Source: Platycnemis pennipes (Eukaryota > Arthropoda > Insecta > Odonata > Platycnemididae). Taken from it: a stretch of DNA of 64,000 bases. Positions 22,930 through 36,548 of the stretch are shown in pieces (positions within the stretch are counted from its first letter, which is position 1; every line of letters starts with the position of its first letter). A model generated the notes under the pieces. That model searched no databases. It saw only the letters and a program-made list of their open reading frames with translations, and had not been told where the DNA came from. Both the position numbers and the translations under genes were made by a program. Location of the stretch: contig OW121849.1 in the NCBI GenBank assembly GCA_933228895.1, positions 44,424,354-44,488,353 of the forward strand. Direction: 5' to 3'.

Positions 22930-25080
22930 AGTGCCAGCTGCATTTAAATCATGGACCCGCTAAATGTAGCGTAACGCTCCAACCGCCGAATTGTAAGGAA
23001 GCCAAAGGAAAATTATCCCTCGATAAATTTCTCACAATATTCCTTTGGTCTCAAATTTTGACGCATCGCGATTTGGTAAAGTTAGTGATAACGAAAGAAG
23101 TAGAAACTATGTACGCTGTACATCATTTTGTTTTCTTTCCTCCTGGAAGCTCTAACGTCACGGGTTTTAACGGCTCATCCTCCATGGATCTTTTAGCTAT
23201 CATTTGATTAAGATTTTGCTACTCGATGTGATATAACCTTCGTCATTAATGCACCAAATAACAGTATTATTGCACATGTATTCAAATAAATTCAATTTTG
23301 CTTTGAAAATACAGGAAAATGGATAATCAATGCTGTCCAATTCCAGTTGCTGATATTATAGAGAATATTGATCTCGGTGATTTTTCCTATAGGCCCAAAT
23401 AATATTACTAATTAAATACTAGTTGCTGAAAAAACGTATTTTGCATTAAATATTTATTGTAAAAGTTCAAGCGAAAGTGCGTCGGCACATGGGAGAATCT
23501 TGTCGATTCAAATGGGAGCAGGCAGTGAGGGGAAACCAGATGATTGGAGCGACAGGATGGAGAGCGATGAGAAATCCGATAAGGAAGTGAGTGAAGGTGG
23601 GCGGATGGCTTAAGGTTCGAGTTTGATGTCTTTTCGCTGGGGAGATACGCTAACGCGATGCGCTACGCAGTAGAAGGTGGGAAGACTGGCAAAGTCTGAG
23701 ACTAGAGGGCCTTCAGTTCCGTATACAGGTGACAGGAGAGGGCCTATCGACGCTTGCCTTTGCTCAGCAGTGGGCGCAAAGAATCTTCGGAGCTTTTTTC
23801 CCTGACTATAAATGCCTCTTCAAAATATATAGTGTTGTTCCTCGCAGAAAATGTGTAAAGGCGAAAACAGGTTGAAGGGAAGCTTCATTTAGATGCATGA
23901 GGCCAAATATTCTGTCAACCCAGTGGAGATATCCGATATGTTAATTTTTAATGAATTTTATTTCTTGATCTGATACGGATGGAATTATATTCCAAAATGT
24001 ATAAAGCGACACTCCTCGCATTAAGCCCAACATGATAAGCCCAAGCTTTCTTGCGTCACACGCTTTGCCTGTAACTAGGTGACGTAGGTGTTGGTTCACA
24101 ACTGTTTGTCGTTCTGTTTTAATGAAATGTTCCAGCCTCCAGTCGTGATTCTTGTTGATACGTATTGTTCTAGAATGCGGTAGGTGGAGCATGTCTTTTA
24201 TTTACAGTTGTCACGGTGCTCATGTTATTCGAATTCCAAGAATTTGAATGTTTTATCACGAATGATAATAATTTACTTGTCCATGTGTGGTATATGTAAC
24301 AGAATCTGTTCTGTATGGTATCTACGAAGACTTAAACAGAGTCCCTTAATATTTGGAGTGATTATAAATTATTTCAATTGGAGTAGGTGGGGAAGCCGGT
24401 GGTGGTGGGTTGCGGTCTATATCATTTCTTATGGTATTTTCGTATGGCAAATTTGTATCAGTGTACGATAAAGGAGAAGAGGGAGAAAATTTGAAATTAG
24501 CCAGAAATATCACTACAATTCAATTTTAGTTATTTATAAAACCTCTAGTCATCCTCAAGGTCATTTTGATTGTTGTTTGCCCTCGCCAAATACTAATCCC
24601 AGCACCGTGAGAAATTCAAAATTTGAGTAGATGGTCGGAACAGAGATTAAAGGGATAGGTGAGTAAAGGGGATTTCCCTAGGGAAAGTAAAGGGTATTTA
24701 AAATAGATCTTGTGCCCAGAAAATCAAGGAGCTTAATTGGATGTTGCCGAATGTGTTCGAAGGCGTCTTCTGGAATTGGATCCGGGAATTGTAGCCATAG
24801 CCACTACTCACTGGCATACCACACAATTAATTTTAGTAAATATGCCTTCAGTTGAGAGGTTATTGTATTGTTAAATAAATAAAAAAACAGCTCAAATGTT
24901 GCGTGTGAGTTTGTAAAATATTTCATCCATGTCAGTCTGAAAATTCCCTTTCAATCATTTTCTCCCAAGCATAGTTCACTTCGAGGCTCACAGCAGACTC
25001 TTAACATTTAGGTACTTGAAAATGAATACCTTAACACTCCTTTATTATATCGCGATTTCGGCACGCTTTTGTTATATATT
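22930..25080. other. No recognisable gene
   Basis: Apart from a purine-rich stretch near 23500-23700 this is AT-rich DNA with short unrecognised ORFs. Confidence 0.4.
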
Positions 25081-25088
25081 CTACTGTC

Positions 25089-25720
25089 ATGTTCCCTTCA
25101 GTGGCATCTATTGGTGCAACATTGCTTTGTTTCAGCAATTTACTTTTCCGCGAGAGTTTCAATTTTCCGATGCCTTTTGAATGTGATTTTACGAGAGAAT
25201 CGTGCAATTCGCATCCGTTTCACCACCCAGCCGTGTGTTACCCATTCGCCTTATATCGTCTGCTCGGCTTTAGAATCCAAATGCCTGTGAGTAGCAGTAG
25301 CGCAGCAGTGTATTCACCCCCGTTCCTTCCGACGAGCGTCTGGCCGCTTCCATCTCCGTCCTTCCCCCCTCCCCCAAGGGCATTAACAACCGTTAGGAAG
25401 GTTGGACCCGTCACCTTTAAACTGGCACGTCTCAAAGAGCACACGTGCGCAAACACGCTGAGGTACACGCGCCCGTTTCGTTTTACCCATCCTCTTCTTT
25501 TTCTCTCTCGCCCACGCATCACGTCTCGGTTTGATTCCGGCCGAATAACAAAGGCCTGCGATCTCTATTTATTTACTCAGCCGCGATCCCATGGGAACGC
25601 GTGCGTCAAGTCAGGCAGGCCTCCCGCTCACGCCTTATAATCCATTGGGCTCCTTGGGGAGAACGAGGAGGAAGAGGAGGTATCGGGAGTAAGCGCAGAA
25701 CCACTGGGGGAGTTGTCATC
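25089..25720. other. CpG-containing, pyrimidine-rich block with a 183-codon ORF
   Basis: The longest ORF of the window runs at 25089-25640 on the + strand. Its product is rich in Ser, Pro, Arg and Phe, has no recognisable domain, and overlaps a 94-codon ORF on the other strand. Composition (C/T runs near 25300-25380) explains the open frame. It could be an exon or a CpG-island-like promoter of an unseen gene, but I see no splice framework or homology to support that. Confidence 0.25.
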
Positions 25721-25854
25721 TGCTGAACCCGATGAAATTGACTCGTTTGAAATACCCTAGGTCTCATTCGTAGGATACTACTCGTTGAAAATTTTCGAGT
25801 CTTGTCTGCTACCGGAGCAGGTTCACATTGAAAACGTCTATAACATTACTTACT

Positions 25855-26050
25855 TAATCAGGGGAGGTAACCGAGAGCCGAGGTCATTCGTACAATTATA
25901 TGTAGTTGCATATAGGAATGTTTTCTTCCGGGAGTGGTCATAAAGAAATCCGATGTCGGCGTTAGTCCACTTTTAACGAAGTGCTCCAAGGGATCCACCA
26001 AAGTTGCCACCACTTACGGAATGCCAGGAGTCCCCAAGAAATGAGCGAAT
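25855..26050 (-). repeat. Dispersed repeat, copy E (opposite orientation)
   Basis: GGGGAGGTAACCGAGAGCCGAGGTCATT near 25862 and GATGTCGGCGTTAGTCC...AACGAAGTGCTCCAAGGGATCC near 25951-26000 align with copy F 450 bases downstream. The reverse complement aligns with the cores of copies A, C and D. Confidence 0.6.
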
Positions 26051-26315
26051 TAACACACCTCTTTCCGGGTGGGAGACAGGAATGTTGCGATCCGTAAAAT
26101 GTCCTTTAAGTCGTTATCAAAAGATTTCCATTAGTTTAGATTCATTCTTCAAGTACCTACATGAAAAAGGTCCCGTAGAATAGTGATTTTTCGGAGAAGG
26201 TAACCGCTTTAATTTAGTTTCCTGGGGTATCAACCATACAGACCATCCATATCCAACCTTATTTTCCCGGAATTAATCAGTTTAATTACGCAGAAACCTT
26301 CCGGAATGGAGTTAG

Positions 26316-26480
26316 AGCTGTTATCCGGGGGAGTAAACCGACAGCTAAGGTCATTTGCGCCATTCACAATAGGTGAGTAATCTGGAAGAGGACGGAGGAA
26401 GACCGGAGGAAAACCTGGTGTCGGCTTTCACCTACATGTAATGAAAGGCGCCAAGGGGTCCAAACTTTAACCTTTTTTCC
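26316..26480 (-). repeat. Dispersed repeat, copy F (opposite orientation)
   Basis: GGGGGAGTAAACCGACAGCTAAGGTCATT near 26326, then CCTGGTGTCGGC and ATGAAAGGCGCCAAGGGGTCC near 26417-26461. The last stretch is the reverse complement of the CCCCTTGGCGC core of copy D. Confidence 0.65.
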
Positions 26481-26489
26481 GTTTGGACG

Positions 26490-27950
26490 GAGTAGTGAAA
26501 TCGAATGCTTTCCATAAAGCAAAGTAGAGACCCGTTCAACAGCAAAAGAATTACTTCCCTTGTCGCGGCTTTAAAGTACTCTAACCACTACGCAACCCCG
26601 ACCACTTATACTGTATTTTTGTGCGGAATCGACGCATAAACTTATAGGTCACTAAAATCGGAACGCGTCTCTAAAATAACAATGCGATAAGTGCGTAAGC
26701 CGAGGTAAAGATTACGGGAATAGTAAGATCGTGTGATAAAAAAGAACAAAGGATCTCTAACACAGATAAGGAAGCACTAAACCAACTAAATAATAAATAG
26801 AGGTTTTGCTAATGCAAACACCCCCGTAAGTCAAACGGGGACAATGACGTGGAATTTTAATTCCACACTGCCCTCTCGTCACTCACTTCCAAGGCTTGCG
26901 TTATTATCGAGTAGACGAATACCTAATCCTGTAGTGTATCTACATATCCGGGTTTAGTGTTAAGGAAATTATATTCACGAGGTCATTCAGGCAGCTTCAC
27001 GTGGAAAACAGTTTTTTATTAAAATTCATCTAAATATGGGACAGGCAATTCACTAATCTAAATATATATTGTGATATTGGAAGAATTCCACTCCATTTCG
27101 CAAGAATCCTCGGATTTTATGCATACCTACTGTGATATTTTGACGGAATTCAATGCATGTAAGGTATTATAAAAAATACAGGGAAGCGCTATAGATACAG
27201 AGCTTCATAAATGCATGCGAGAACATCTATATAATAAGTCTACATCAATACATCAATTATATTGGGCTAGTAGGAATGATTAGGAATGATTTATCATTTC
27301 TAGCTTGTTCTTTTCTGGGTTACTTTAAATAAATATCTTTTGTCTCGCTTGTACACGTAAAAAGATTTCTTAAACATCACAATCCTATCATCTCTGATAG
27401 TTTGTCATTATGATCTAATCTTACATTATAGGTAGGTACGCTACAGAGTTTTTTAATGTATCTTTAACGCTCTCGGAACAGGTGTTATCCTTTAATTTCT
27501 ACTGGAGACTTAACATGCACTCAACCCAACTATACTATAAACTATAATCTCTTTTAGCCGCACTCTATCCTAAAGTTTTCCCGGTCCAAACTCAACATTT
27601 AAGTTGTAATTATTCATTAAAAGTAAAGTTGAAAGTAAAAGTTTACTCCTAAATAAGGTGCCAAATAGCGCATCGTATTTTGATGTTCATGATATCTTAC
27701 TTGAATGCTGGAAACCTTAAGTTGTTGGAAAGGAAGGCATGAGACAACCTACATGGGAAAGGAACTAGACGGAAAGACTATCTATAAAACTACTAATTGA
27801 ATTGGGTTGATTACTCGGTTGTTTTTAAATGGAATATGATCCGTGATATCCCATTAAAATAGGCTTGCTTTGCCATTGAAAAGATTTTCTCCACTACTGG
27901 GATGGAAACGATCAGCCTGAGATTTCCAATTGCTCATCCTTAAACTAGGT
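26490..27950. other. No recognisable gene
   Basis: AT-rich DNA. A near-palindrome GTGGAATTTTAATTCCAC sits near 26851, and AGGAATGATT is repeated in tandem near 27272-27291. Confidence 0.4.
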
Positions 27951-27956
27951 CTTCAT

Positions 27957-28180
27957 GAGACGCTAAAATGTCTGACACCCGATGTCGGACACCAGTGTCC
28001 GCGTGAAAACGGCAAGTTTGCGTCTCGACACCGACTTCGAGAGTGTCGCGACACTTGTGTCCTTGACTGCACTCTCTCGTAAAGACGGTCCGCAGCGACA
28101 CCTCCCTACACGCAGACACTGCTCTAGCAGTTTTCCAGCCGGTTGGATTTAGTGTCGCGGTGTCGGGGGAGCGATCTGTG
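27957..28180. other. Dense cluster of GACAC/GTGTC words
   Basis: About eleven GACAC or GTGTC pentamers lie in about 220 bases, in both orientations, many extended to CGACAC or GTGTCG. The stretch is far richer in CpG than its flanks. An 85-codon minus-strand ORF overlaps it but is not recognisable. It may be a cluster of protein-binding sites or a degraded repeat end. Confidence 0.5.
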
Positions 28181-28199
28181 TATTTGGAGAATGGCACAG

Positions 28200-31130
28200 T
28201 GAGCAGAGAAGTTAAAATACCGCTAAGGAGCGTAAAAAAATATTTCCTGTAGGAAACACAAGCACCGAATCGAACAGTGGCATTTGTTTGTCAATTTTGT
28301 TTTAAAGAAAAGTTATAAAAAATGTTTTCAACAATTTCAGCGTGTAACTTTTCCGATTTTCACTTCTTAACGCCGTTTCAAGCCAACTTTTCTTCAGAAC
28401 AGCTCCAAAATTTCAAAGTTGATTTCTCAGACATTTGCTACACAAAAATTATAAACGGATTTAAATCATCTCTAGCTATGTAATTAATTTCGAACTACTT
28501 TTTGGCCCGGAAGTTTTGAAAAATGTAAGGCAAAAAGTAGTCGCCTGCTAACTTTCGTATCTAAAGAAATAGATCCATATGTGCAGCGAATGAAAGTTTG
28601 ATGAAACCCTTAAGTTATTTTAAGTGAAAAAATTAGGACTATCCTGATTATCAAGGGACTTATAAATTTTCAATATTGCGAGATTATTCCCGCGCCGTAA
28701 ATCTGCCTCATAAAACTTTCCCGCCATTCCTAGGGTTGGCTTAAAGCAGTTTGGCTTTGAAATTGATCGCATTTAAATGCATTAGGTGTAAGGATCTGAG
28801 AACCGCAGCTATTAAAAAGTTCATAGATGCTATTGTGCAATCACGGCTAAAAATGATGGATTACATAGAAGCAACAACACAGTTATAATGGCCGTATATG
28901 TTTAGAGGGTCAATATATGCCTAACAAGAAGGTCAATGTGGTGCAGTTCCGCATCAGGATGGTTGTAAATCTGTTTGGCCTCTTCCGTTGCACCAAATGG
29001 TCTCCAAGGAAATCATCGTGTGAGTGCAAGATTTCCTCAAGATTTCTCTCTGCAACATCCTTTCCAGCCGATCTCGGTGACTCAGTGACTCTCTAGTGAA
29101 TTCTGATAGTCGTTCGCTATTCTATGAGAATCAGCTTGTCTGACTCACTCAATAGCGAAGTAATGTAATACTCTATTTATTTGTTTTTCTAACCTCTTGA
29201 CTTTTGACATCATGGGAGAATGCACTGAGAAAAATATGATTTCCTTTGAAAAATGGTATTCAAAGAGATAGATTGAGGCATAATTATGTCATCTCGTATA
29301 TATTTTAGTGTCGTTGATTGCGTCTCGTGAGTTTGCTTTCTTTCGTAGTGCCACATCATTTCGCAGTATATTTTATAAGCTTCAATCCAAATGAATAAAT
29401 TTATTGCTATCGCTTGGATGTGATCTGCGGAGTAACATAACTATCAATGGGCACACTTGGCCTTTGACCCTTTCTTGGATCCATAAATTTTGCTCCGTGT
29501 AATAAATTTTTACTAACATGAAATCCAACCAAATGATAACTGTTTTATCGCTTGATAAACACGAAATTTGGTGCCAAATATAACTTTGGCCATATAAAAC
29601 TGAACTTCTCGTGAACTCTAGTTCTTTTGGCTATCCAGGGAAAAATAATTTTAATAGCCTAATTACGTCACCTGAATGCGGAAATTGCAGCACAGATTAG
29701 TTTTTTGTTTGTATGAACGAAAATAATCAGCAATATTAAACCCATCATTCATACTGCTGTCACGCAGCCAAAAGGAAATAAAATGCTGGAATATTCATTA
29801 AGTCATCGCTACAATTTTTGCTCACGCACGGCTTGCAGATTTTTGTCGTCGGCAATCATCGCTCTGGAATAAAGTGATGGATGAGTTTTAGCTGCAATGA
29901 CTCTAATTCAAACATTTTTCATTTGACGTCACTATGTTTGTTCTTTTTTTTTAAGAGATTCAGCCAAATGATTTATCTCAGTCTTCAAATGCGATTATAA
30001 AAAGAGAGATAAAAAGAAAATATTTCACACCTAGAAATGAATTCTTTGTGATGACTTTGAGACTCCGAAGTTGAGCATTTTTGAGTAGGTACTTAATGTA
30101 CATATAACGTAACGTTTCAATTTAATTTGGTTTATCTGTCATTTGCATCTGTATAAATATCTAATTAACGGGAGTACGGGACTGTGTTCTGGTGTGACTA
30201 TGTTCATTGTCTAGGAATTATTTGTTTTGTGAAAACTCCCGCCTGTCTTAGCTTCAATGTCATCCTGTCTTTAGTGACCTGCGCACTGGATTCCGACCGA
30301 CTCATCCTCCTATCCTTCGTCTTTTTTCGTAATGTAAGCACCGTGGGAAATCGAGGAACGCGTGGACTCGAAAGACCAATGGAGGAATGAAATAACAAGA
30401 GGCAGAATGAATGAGCGCGGTGATTGCATCGATGTCACCTTTTCAAAAGTTTATGAAACCTGTCAGTGATTTTTGTTTACTTTTCGTTTTCTCATGCCAC
30501 AGGTAGAAATAATCAAGATCCATTCACTAAAGATGTTAGCACGGGTATCTCCAAGCGTGACTAGGAAAGATAACCGTGTTGTTTTCTTGTTCTCACGACA
30601 CAAAATCATAATCACTCATGTGAAATTTAACCTTGTGACATAATGTGAGCATGAATATCTCTTTAAATCCCTTTTTCAGTTGCATCACAAATAACAGTTC
30701 TACCAGAATCTCAATATAACCATGATTAAATAAAATTCCAATAGAAAAGAGCTTTAAATCTATCGCAACTGATTATAAATAGGCTCATTTCAAACACTTC
30801 CGGCATTATAGACACGGAAAAGCAGCCGGAAGATAAAGGAATACTGAATCCCGAAAATTGTATACACCAATGCAACAGAGTTTATTCAATATATTTCTAC
30901 AAATAGACATATCCAACTTTTAAATCTGCATATCTGCGATTACCATTCGTATTTTTTACAGTATAATTTTTCATGAATATAGAAAAGTAAGGAAAAAGCT
31001 ACAATATAAAAAATCCTTATGTGAATGTTATAATCACAAAACTCTTAATGGATAGTCTAGTCATGATAGACATTATAATGTTTCTAAAAATTTATTTCGC
31101 GGTGATATACGATTAAAAGGGTGTTCCTCC
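28200..31130. other. No recognisable gene
   Basis: AT-rich background with unrecognised ORFs of up to 68 codons. Confidence 0.4.
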
Positions 31131-31199
31131 CATAACTTTTAACGGTACATGCGTAGTCCTTCTTGGGATTTAGCTTCATGAACCATCATAAAGTAACTA

Positions 31200-31520
31200 A
31201 AGATTTGACTGGCTTCATCTCTCATCCTTGGTTTCAGACCCTTGAAGAATGTTCTATTATCCCTCGGGAGGCAACTTACGCAGGCAGATGAATCCGATAA
31301 CGAATTATGGAATTCACGATTGACTCCGAATGAGGTGAAAATTGAAGCGGCGGTTCGGGGTAAAGCGACCAAAGAGGTGGTACGGGAGGGTAGATGGATT
31401 CGGCAGGGAGAGGGGGTGTTGGGGAAGGAGATAGCGATCATCTTCAAGACGAGGGAACGTAGTGTTTGGGAGAAGAGGGCTTGAGCGAGTGAGAGAGAGA
31501 GGGAGAGCATGAAGACAGCC
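31200..31520. other. Purine-rich (+ strand) block
   Basis: The + strand is G/A-biased (for example GAGAGAGAGAGGGAGAGC near 31490). The overlapping 139-codon minus-strand ORF (31139-31558) is a composition product rich in Ser, Leu and Pro. Confidence 0.4.
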
Positions 31521-32486
31521 GTGGGAAACTCTTGAGTCTGAAGATAACTTCCCAGCACAAGTCGAAACTATAATCGTGAATCCGCCATTTCGAGTCACCA
31601 TTATGGGTTTGATTGCATCGACGGAAATTAGAATATCAAAGTCAAGTCCGCCATTGAAATCATATTCTTCTGCGGCCTAGAACATTAACGATGAATTGGA
31701 ATTGGAAGCTCCAAAAGTTATAATTTCGCTATGGTCTAACTACAGTTGTGGAGAGAGTATGTCCATATCAGAAACCAGTCTCGTTTTAAGTGAGAGAGCT
31801 TATGATCAGCTTATTTGCCTGTGATTTCCAGTATCACTTGTGGCATGGTTTTCTTTAGCAACGCAATACACATTGCGTAAACCCCGTCTTTCACTCCCTT
31901 GCGTGAATTTTCCCCCTCGAATAATGAAAAAATATGGGAAGAGAAAATATATAACTTCCATTTTGTCAAGTCACTGAGTTTTAGTAGCGTTTTGTAGTAG
32001 ACTTTGAGTACTCCGGGTAGAATCTGATTGCCTCTTAATGAATTTTCTGTTTGATTTATATCATGTACTGCCATTGAGTTAACATACAAGTTTTAATCCT
32101 TTACATTAGTATATGGGAACATTGACTTGCTCGTTGCTTTTCTTAACACTTTTAAATTTGTTTCTCAATACACTTAGGAAGACAAATTGTCCTTTAGTTA
32201 AAATTGTTTGCCGTTTATGTGAGTAAATGAAGTAAATAAATACAAAGATTCATAGAGCCATCACTTCTGTGCCAAATAAAGTTACGGCCTTGTATAACTC
32301 TTAGTCATCCTAAATATAAATTAGAAGAATTCAACTGCTAATTGTAACGTATTTATATATACCGTCATCGTTCAATTATTCTTAATTGATCTTTAATATC
32401 AGGCCAACACCATCACCTACTTAAGATGACGCAAAAGGTATTGTACTGTTGGTAATTGAATCTAACCACGTTACATAATTACTATG

Positions 32487-32600
32487 CCACACGCTGATAC
32501 CCCAAATGTAGCGTGTTTGAATCCCGGATTCGACCAGATGTAAGCATGCTCGTGTAGTTGCAGGTACATTTGCTCCTATATCAACTAAAACAAAGCTCAA
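32487..32600 (+). repeat. Possible tRNA-like fragment
   Basis: GTTTGAATCCCGG near 32513 matches a B box, but the upstream A box is poor and no tail is obvious. Surrounding DNA (31560-34270) is otherwise AT-rich without recognisable genes. Confidence 0.25.
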
Positions 32601-34273
32601 CTTTGGCAACAAAATCTCTAAATTGACAGAAAAGGAGGGCTCATCACATGTACCTTTGTCCTTTTTGAAAATTAGTAAACGCTAGCCGTAAATCATTGTT
32701 CTTAAGTAATTAACGTTATTCAAATAAATATAGATAATTTTAAACCTTGCATTTATACAATTGCTCCTTACTTATAAAGATAAATTTACTATTTTATTTT
32801 TGCCGTCTCTTTTAATGGTAAACTCGTGGTCTTCTGCTAATTTGTACAAGTTTTGATTTCCATATGCAGCCAATTCAGTAGCCTCCGGAATTTTTAAACG
32901 TAGCCCATTTTTTTATGAAAGCCAAAAAATTGAAGATTTGGAGATATAAAAGAGAAGAAATCCATTTTTTTCGAAAAAGTTAGAATGGAACGTTATTTAT
33001 GTTTGTAAGGTTTGGAAATATTTATGATAGTGTTCTAGTTCGTATCCAACTAATATTATAGTAAAGGGATCACACGCGTTGTGATATATTCGGCGTTCTA
33101 CATCCTTTTGGCAGCTAATGGAGCCTAGGTGGTGTACTAAAGTCAACGTGATATATACTGGTCATTTTCTGTCATGATATATTTCAGTTGATGCACGCGA
33201 AATAGCTTCGCTACCATAGTGCATGTTCAGAAAAATAACAATATCTGTCTTCCCGTCTTCATCCGGAAATCAAGAGTCATAAGCATGCGACAGCGCTATC
33301 GTTCCTCTCTATTCAGAGTCCCAGTTTTTAGCCAAAAGACTAGGGATTCCCGTGATTTATTGAGCGCCTTGTCATGTATGTGGTGCTGCCTTCATTGAAA
33401 ATTTCTCCTTATTCTAGTGGAGTAAATGCGTCGACTCAATCTAATCTATTTTCACAACACATAGCGTAGGGTAAATTATTGACTTTCGAAATAATACCCA
33501 AACTTCACTTCATACTATAGATCATTGTTCATATTTCAGAAAATGTCATTTGAACCGCATCGAATATGGCGAAATTTACTCTAATTTATTCTTTGGATTG
33601 AACGGAAGCGATATTAAATACGGTCACGAAGTATTGAACGGTAAGAGTATTCACCAAATGTTGTAAAAGTCGCTGGCATGTGTAGTTGTTGAAAAACGAT
33701 CCATTTACTACATATTTCAATTAAAGGATAGGTATATTCGTTTGAGGCATCAAAAGTTACATAACTGTACATCCTAAAATGCTGACAAGGTATTTAGTTG
33801 AATTTGAAGTATTTATTAATCTAAAGTGTATTGCTTACGAACTCATTTGATATGCTCGATGCATCATCATGTCTAAAGTTACTGATTTGAGTCATCTACA
33901 AGTAAATTATATTTTCAGTGTAGCTTGTCTACTTTAAAGCATTTAAATGTCACAAAACCTTAAGTATTAAATCATTTCGCCATAGTGTTAAATAATAATA
34001 TATTTAAAAAATAAACAGTTTTTAGAAATTATTAATGAGAACTAACAATTCCCCTTTCGTTCCTCAAGTGCATCCTTTGCTTAAGTTATATCAAAGAATA
34101 ATTACTCCAAATTAAGTTTGTCAACAAATACTAGCGTTAATCGGCATGATTTGTCATTGAAAGATATGAATTATTAACTTTTGAAAATATTAGATGGAAC
34201 AAAGGTCAAAGCGATTGGAAAATATAAAGGCCTTATCAAAAATTAGTTGTTACGTAGAAGTTTTTATAAAAAT

Positions 34274-34287
34274 AGGAATAGAAATCA
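34274..34287. repeat. Target-site duplication, left copy
   Basis: AGGAATAGAAATCA, identical to 35974-35987, marks the left edge of the LINE insertion. Confidence 0.9.
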
Positions 34288-35973
34288 CTTCAAGGATTGG
34301 GCTGCAAGATGTAACAGCATCAGGGACAAGAACTCTTAATTGAACATGAGAGTAAAGTGAAAAGATGGAAGGAATACTTGGAAGAGTTGTACAATGGAAG
34401 CTATCTTAGAGCGGATGTAATCGAAGAGGAAAATGAAGTCGATAAGGATAATTTTGGAGCCCCAATCTTAAGATCAGAATTTGACGCAGCTGTAAGGGAT
34501 CTGAGGATAAATAAGGCTTCGGGAATAGATGATATTCCTGCCGAACTAATAGAAAACGCCGGAGAGAAGACATTAACTCGGCTGTACAAAACCATCTGCG
34601 ACATGTACTAGACAAGAGAAATACCCACGGACTTTGAGAAGAACATTATCAGCCCTATTGCCAAAAAGAAGAGGGCTGGGAGATTGTGAACATTTTAGGA
34701 CCATAAGCCTTATGACATATGTCTCGAAGATATTGATGAGAATCATCTATCTATATAAGAATAGAACGAAAAACCGAGGAGTTCCTGGATGAGGACCAAT
34801 TCGGGTTCAGAAGAAACAAGGGCACAAGGCAAGCGATTTTGGCCCTCAGGCTACTTATAGGGAAGAGAATAGAGAAGAATCTACCGAAGTTTGCTGCATT
34901 TGTAGATTTGGAGAAGGCATTTGACAACGTGGATTGGAACATAATGCTAAAGTTTCTGAAAGAAATTGCAGTATCATACAATGATCCAAGAGTTATCCAC
35001 AGCTTGTATAAAAACCAGGTGGCCAATATCAAATCAGCACCCTGCAGTACAGAAGCAAGAATAAATAAACGAGTGAGGCGAGGGTGTGCACTGTATCCCG
35101 TATTATTCAATGTCTACATCGAGAAAGCCATCCAAGAAGTTAAAGAAAAGTCTCCGGGAGTGAATATCAATGGGGAGAAAATCAGCAAGCTATGATTCGC
35201 CGATGACATAGCAGTCATGGCAGAAACAGAGGCAGATTTAAAGATGACACTAGGAAATATGGAATGAACAATGAACAGATATCATCTGAAGATCAATAAA
35301 AAGAAAACTAAGGTATGCAGTAGGATAAAGGAATCCAGGACCAATGTTAAACTAGGAAAACAAAAAATCGAGGAGGTGGAAGAGTTCTGCTACCTGGGAA
35401 GCCGAGTAACCAACGATGGAAGAAGTAAAAGAGAATTGCGAGTAGAATAGCGCAAGCGGAAAGGGCATTCTACCAGAAGAAGATTCTGCTTACAGCTGAA
35501 AATACAAGCGTGGAAGTGAGGAAATATTTCATTGCAACATACATCTGGAGCATTTTACTTATGGCAGCGAATCATGGACGATAACAGCAGCAGAGAAGTC
35601 CAGGCTGGAAGCATTTGAAATATGGTGCTACCGAAGAATGATGAAGATAAAATGGATCGATCGAGTGACAAACGAAGAAGTCTCAAGAAGAGTGGGAAAG
35701 AAGAGATGTCTACTGAAAACATCAAAAAGAAGATGGGACAATGTAATGGGCCACATCTTGAGACACGATGGCCTGACTAAGAAAATCGACAAGAAAAAAG
35801 TGAACGGAAAGAATGGAAAAGGCAGGCCTCTTATGAGATATATGGAGAAAGTTATGAAGAATGTAAAAGAGAGGAGCTACGTCAATATGAAGAGGTTGGC
35901 CAATAGAAGAATCGAGTGGAGGGCTGCGTCAAACCAATCCTAAGATTGTTGACCGATGATGATGATGAGGAGG
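34288..35973 (+). pseudogene. 5'-truncated non-LTR retrotransposon (LINE), reverse transcriptase region
   Basis: The insertion is bounded by a perfect 14-bp target duplication, AGGAATAGAAATCA, at 34274-34287 and 35974-35987. Coding pieces give a LINE reverse transcriptase in order. A KRWKEYLEELYNG segment starts near 34357, followed by NKASGIDDIPAEL near 34510. DQFGFRRNKGTRQA lies near 34796-34835. Motif A, FVDLEKAFDNVDW, is near 34899-34937; motif B, RRGCALYPVLFN, near 35078-35113; FADDIAVMAE near 35196-35225. The C-terminal domain HILRHDGL...RRIEWRAASNQS ends at the stop near 35943. Frameshifts lie between 34610 and 34760, and there are several stops. The stop just before FADD reads TGA where the family usually has an Arg, compatible with CpG decay of CGA. 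A GAT-repeat tail follows. The endonuclease half is missing. Clade not assigned. Confidence 0.9.
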
Positions 35974-35987
35974 AGGAATAGAAATCA
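35974..35987. repeat. Target-site duplication, right copy
   Basis: Identical to 34274-34287; it directly follows the GATGATGATGAGG tail of the LINE. Confidence 0.9.
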
Positions 35988-36548
35988 TCGTAGTTTCGAA
36001 TAATATGCTTATACCTTTTAAAGTTTTTCTGAATTTTATGTTTCCGTCTTCAAATTCTAATTTCTTCCATGTTTTTAAGCTGCTCTAATTGGTGACATGT
36101 ATTCGATGTTTAGAATTCTGCTTCCCATTATGAGTGTTAAAGAACAATGAAAATACATTATTGGCATTTTAAGCTCAATTCCATTTCCAAACTTGTAATT
36201 GAAACGATTATTCCCTTTTTAAGTTACACATCGACTCTTTGCTCACTATCGCTTTCGAGTTTCTTGGTTTAAAAAAAATACGCAGTGAAAATAATAAATC
36301 AGTATGACATAAGTCTCTTAAATGTGGAAGTGGAGGAATAGTAGGAAAATCGTGTGCATGAATCTTTGCATGAATTCAAACGTGAAGAAGCGAAATACGT
36401 GCGCAAGGTAACGATGGTTACATGAATGCTTGGGAATTCTTTTCATGTGTAGAGAATGATGACTTCGCGTAGTACCAATTAGCAGCCTTTGTATAGGTAG
36501 TGTCTATACCGAACGGCAAAGATCGTTATGCATGTATATATACGTCAT

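Noticed and set aside
25089..25640. 183-codon ORF, the longest in the window
   Set aside because: It is Ser/Pro-rich, lacks any recognisable domain, overlaps an ORF on the other strand and is explained by C/T-rich composition.
26350..26385. Second recursive splice site at ATAG followed by GTGAGT
   Set aside because: It lacks a pyrimidine tract and lies inside a dispersed repeat.
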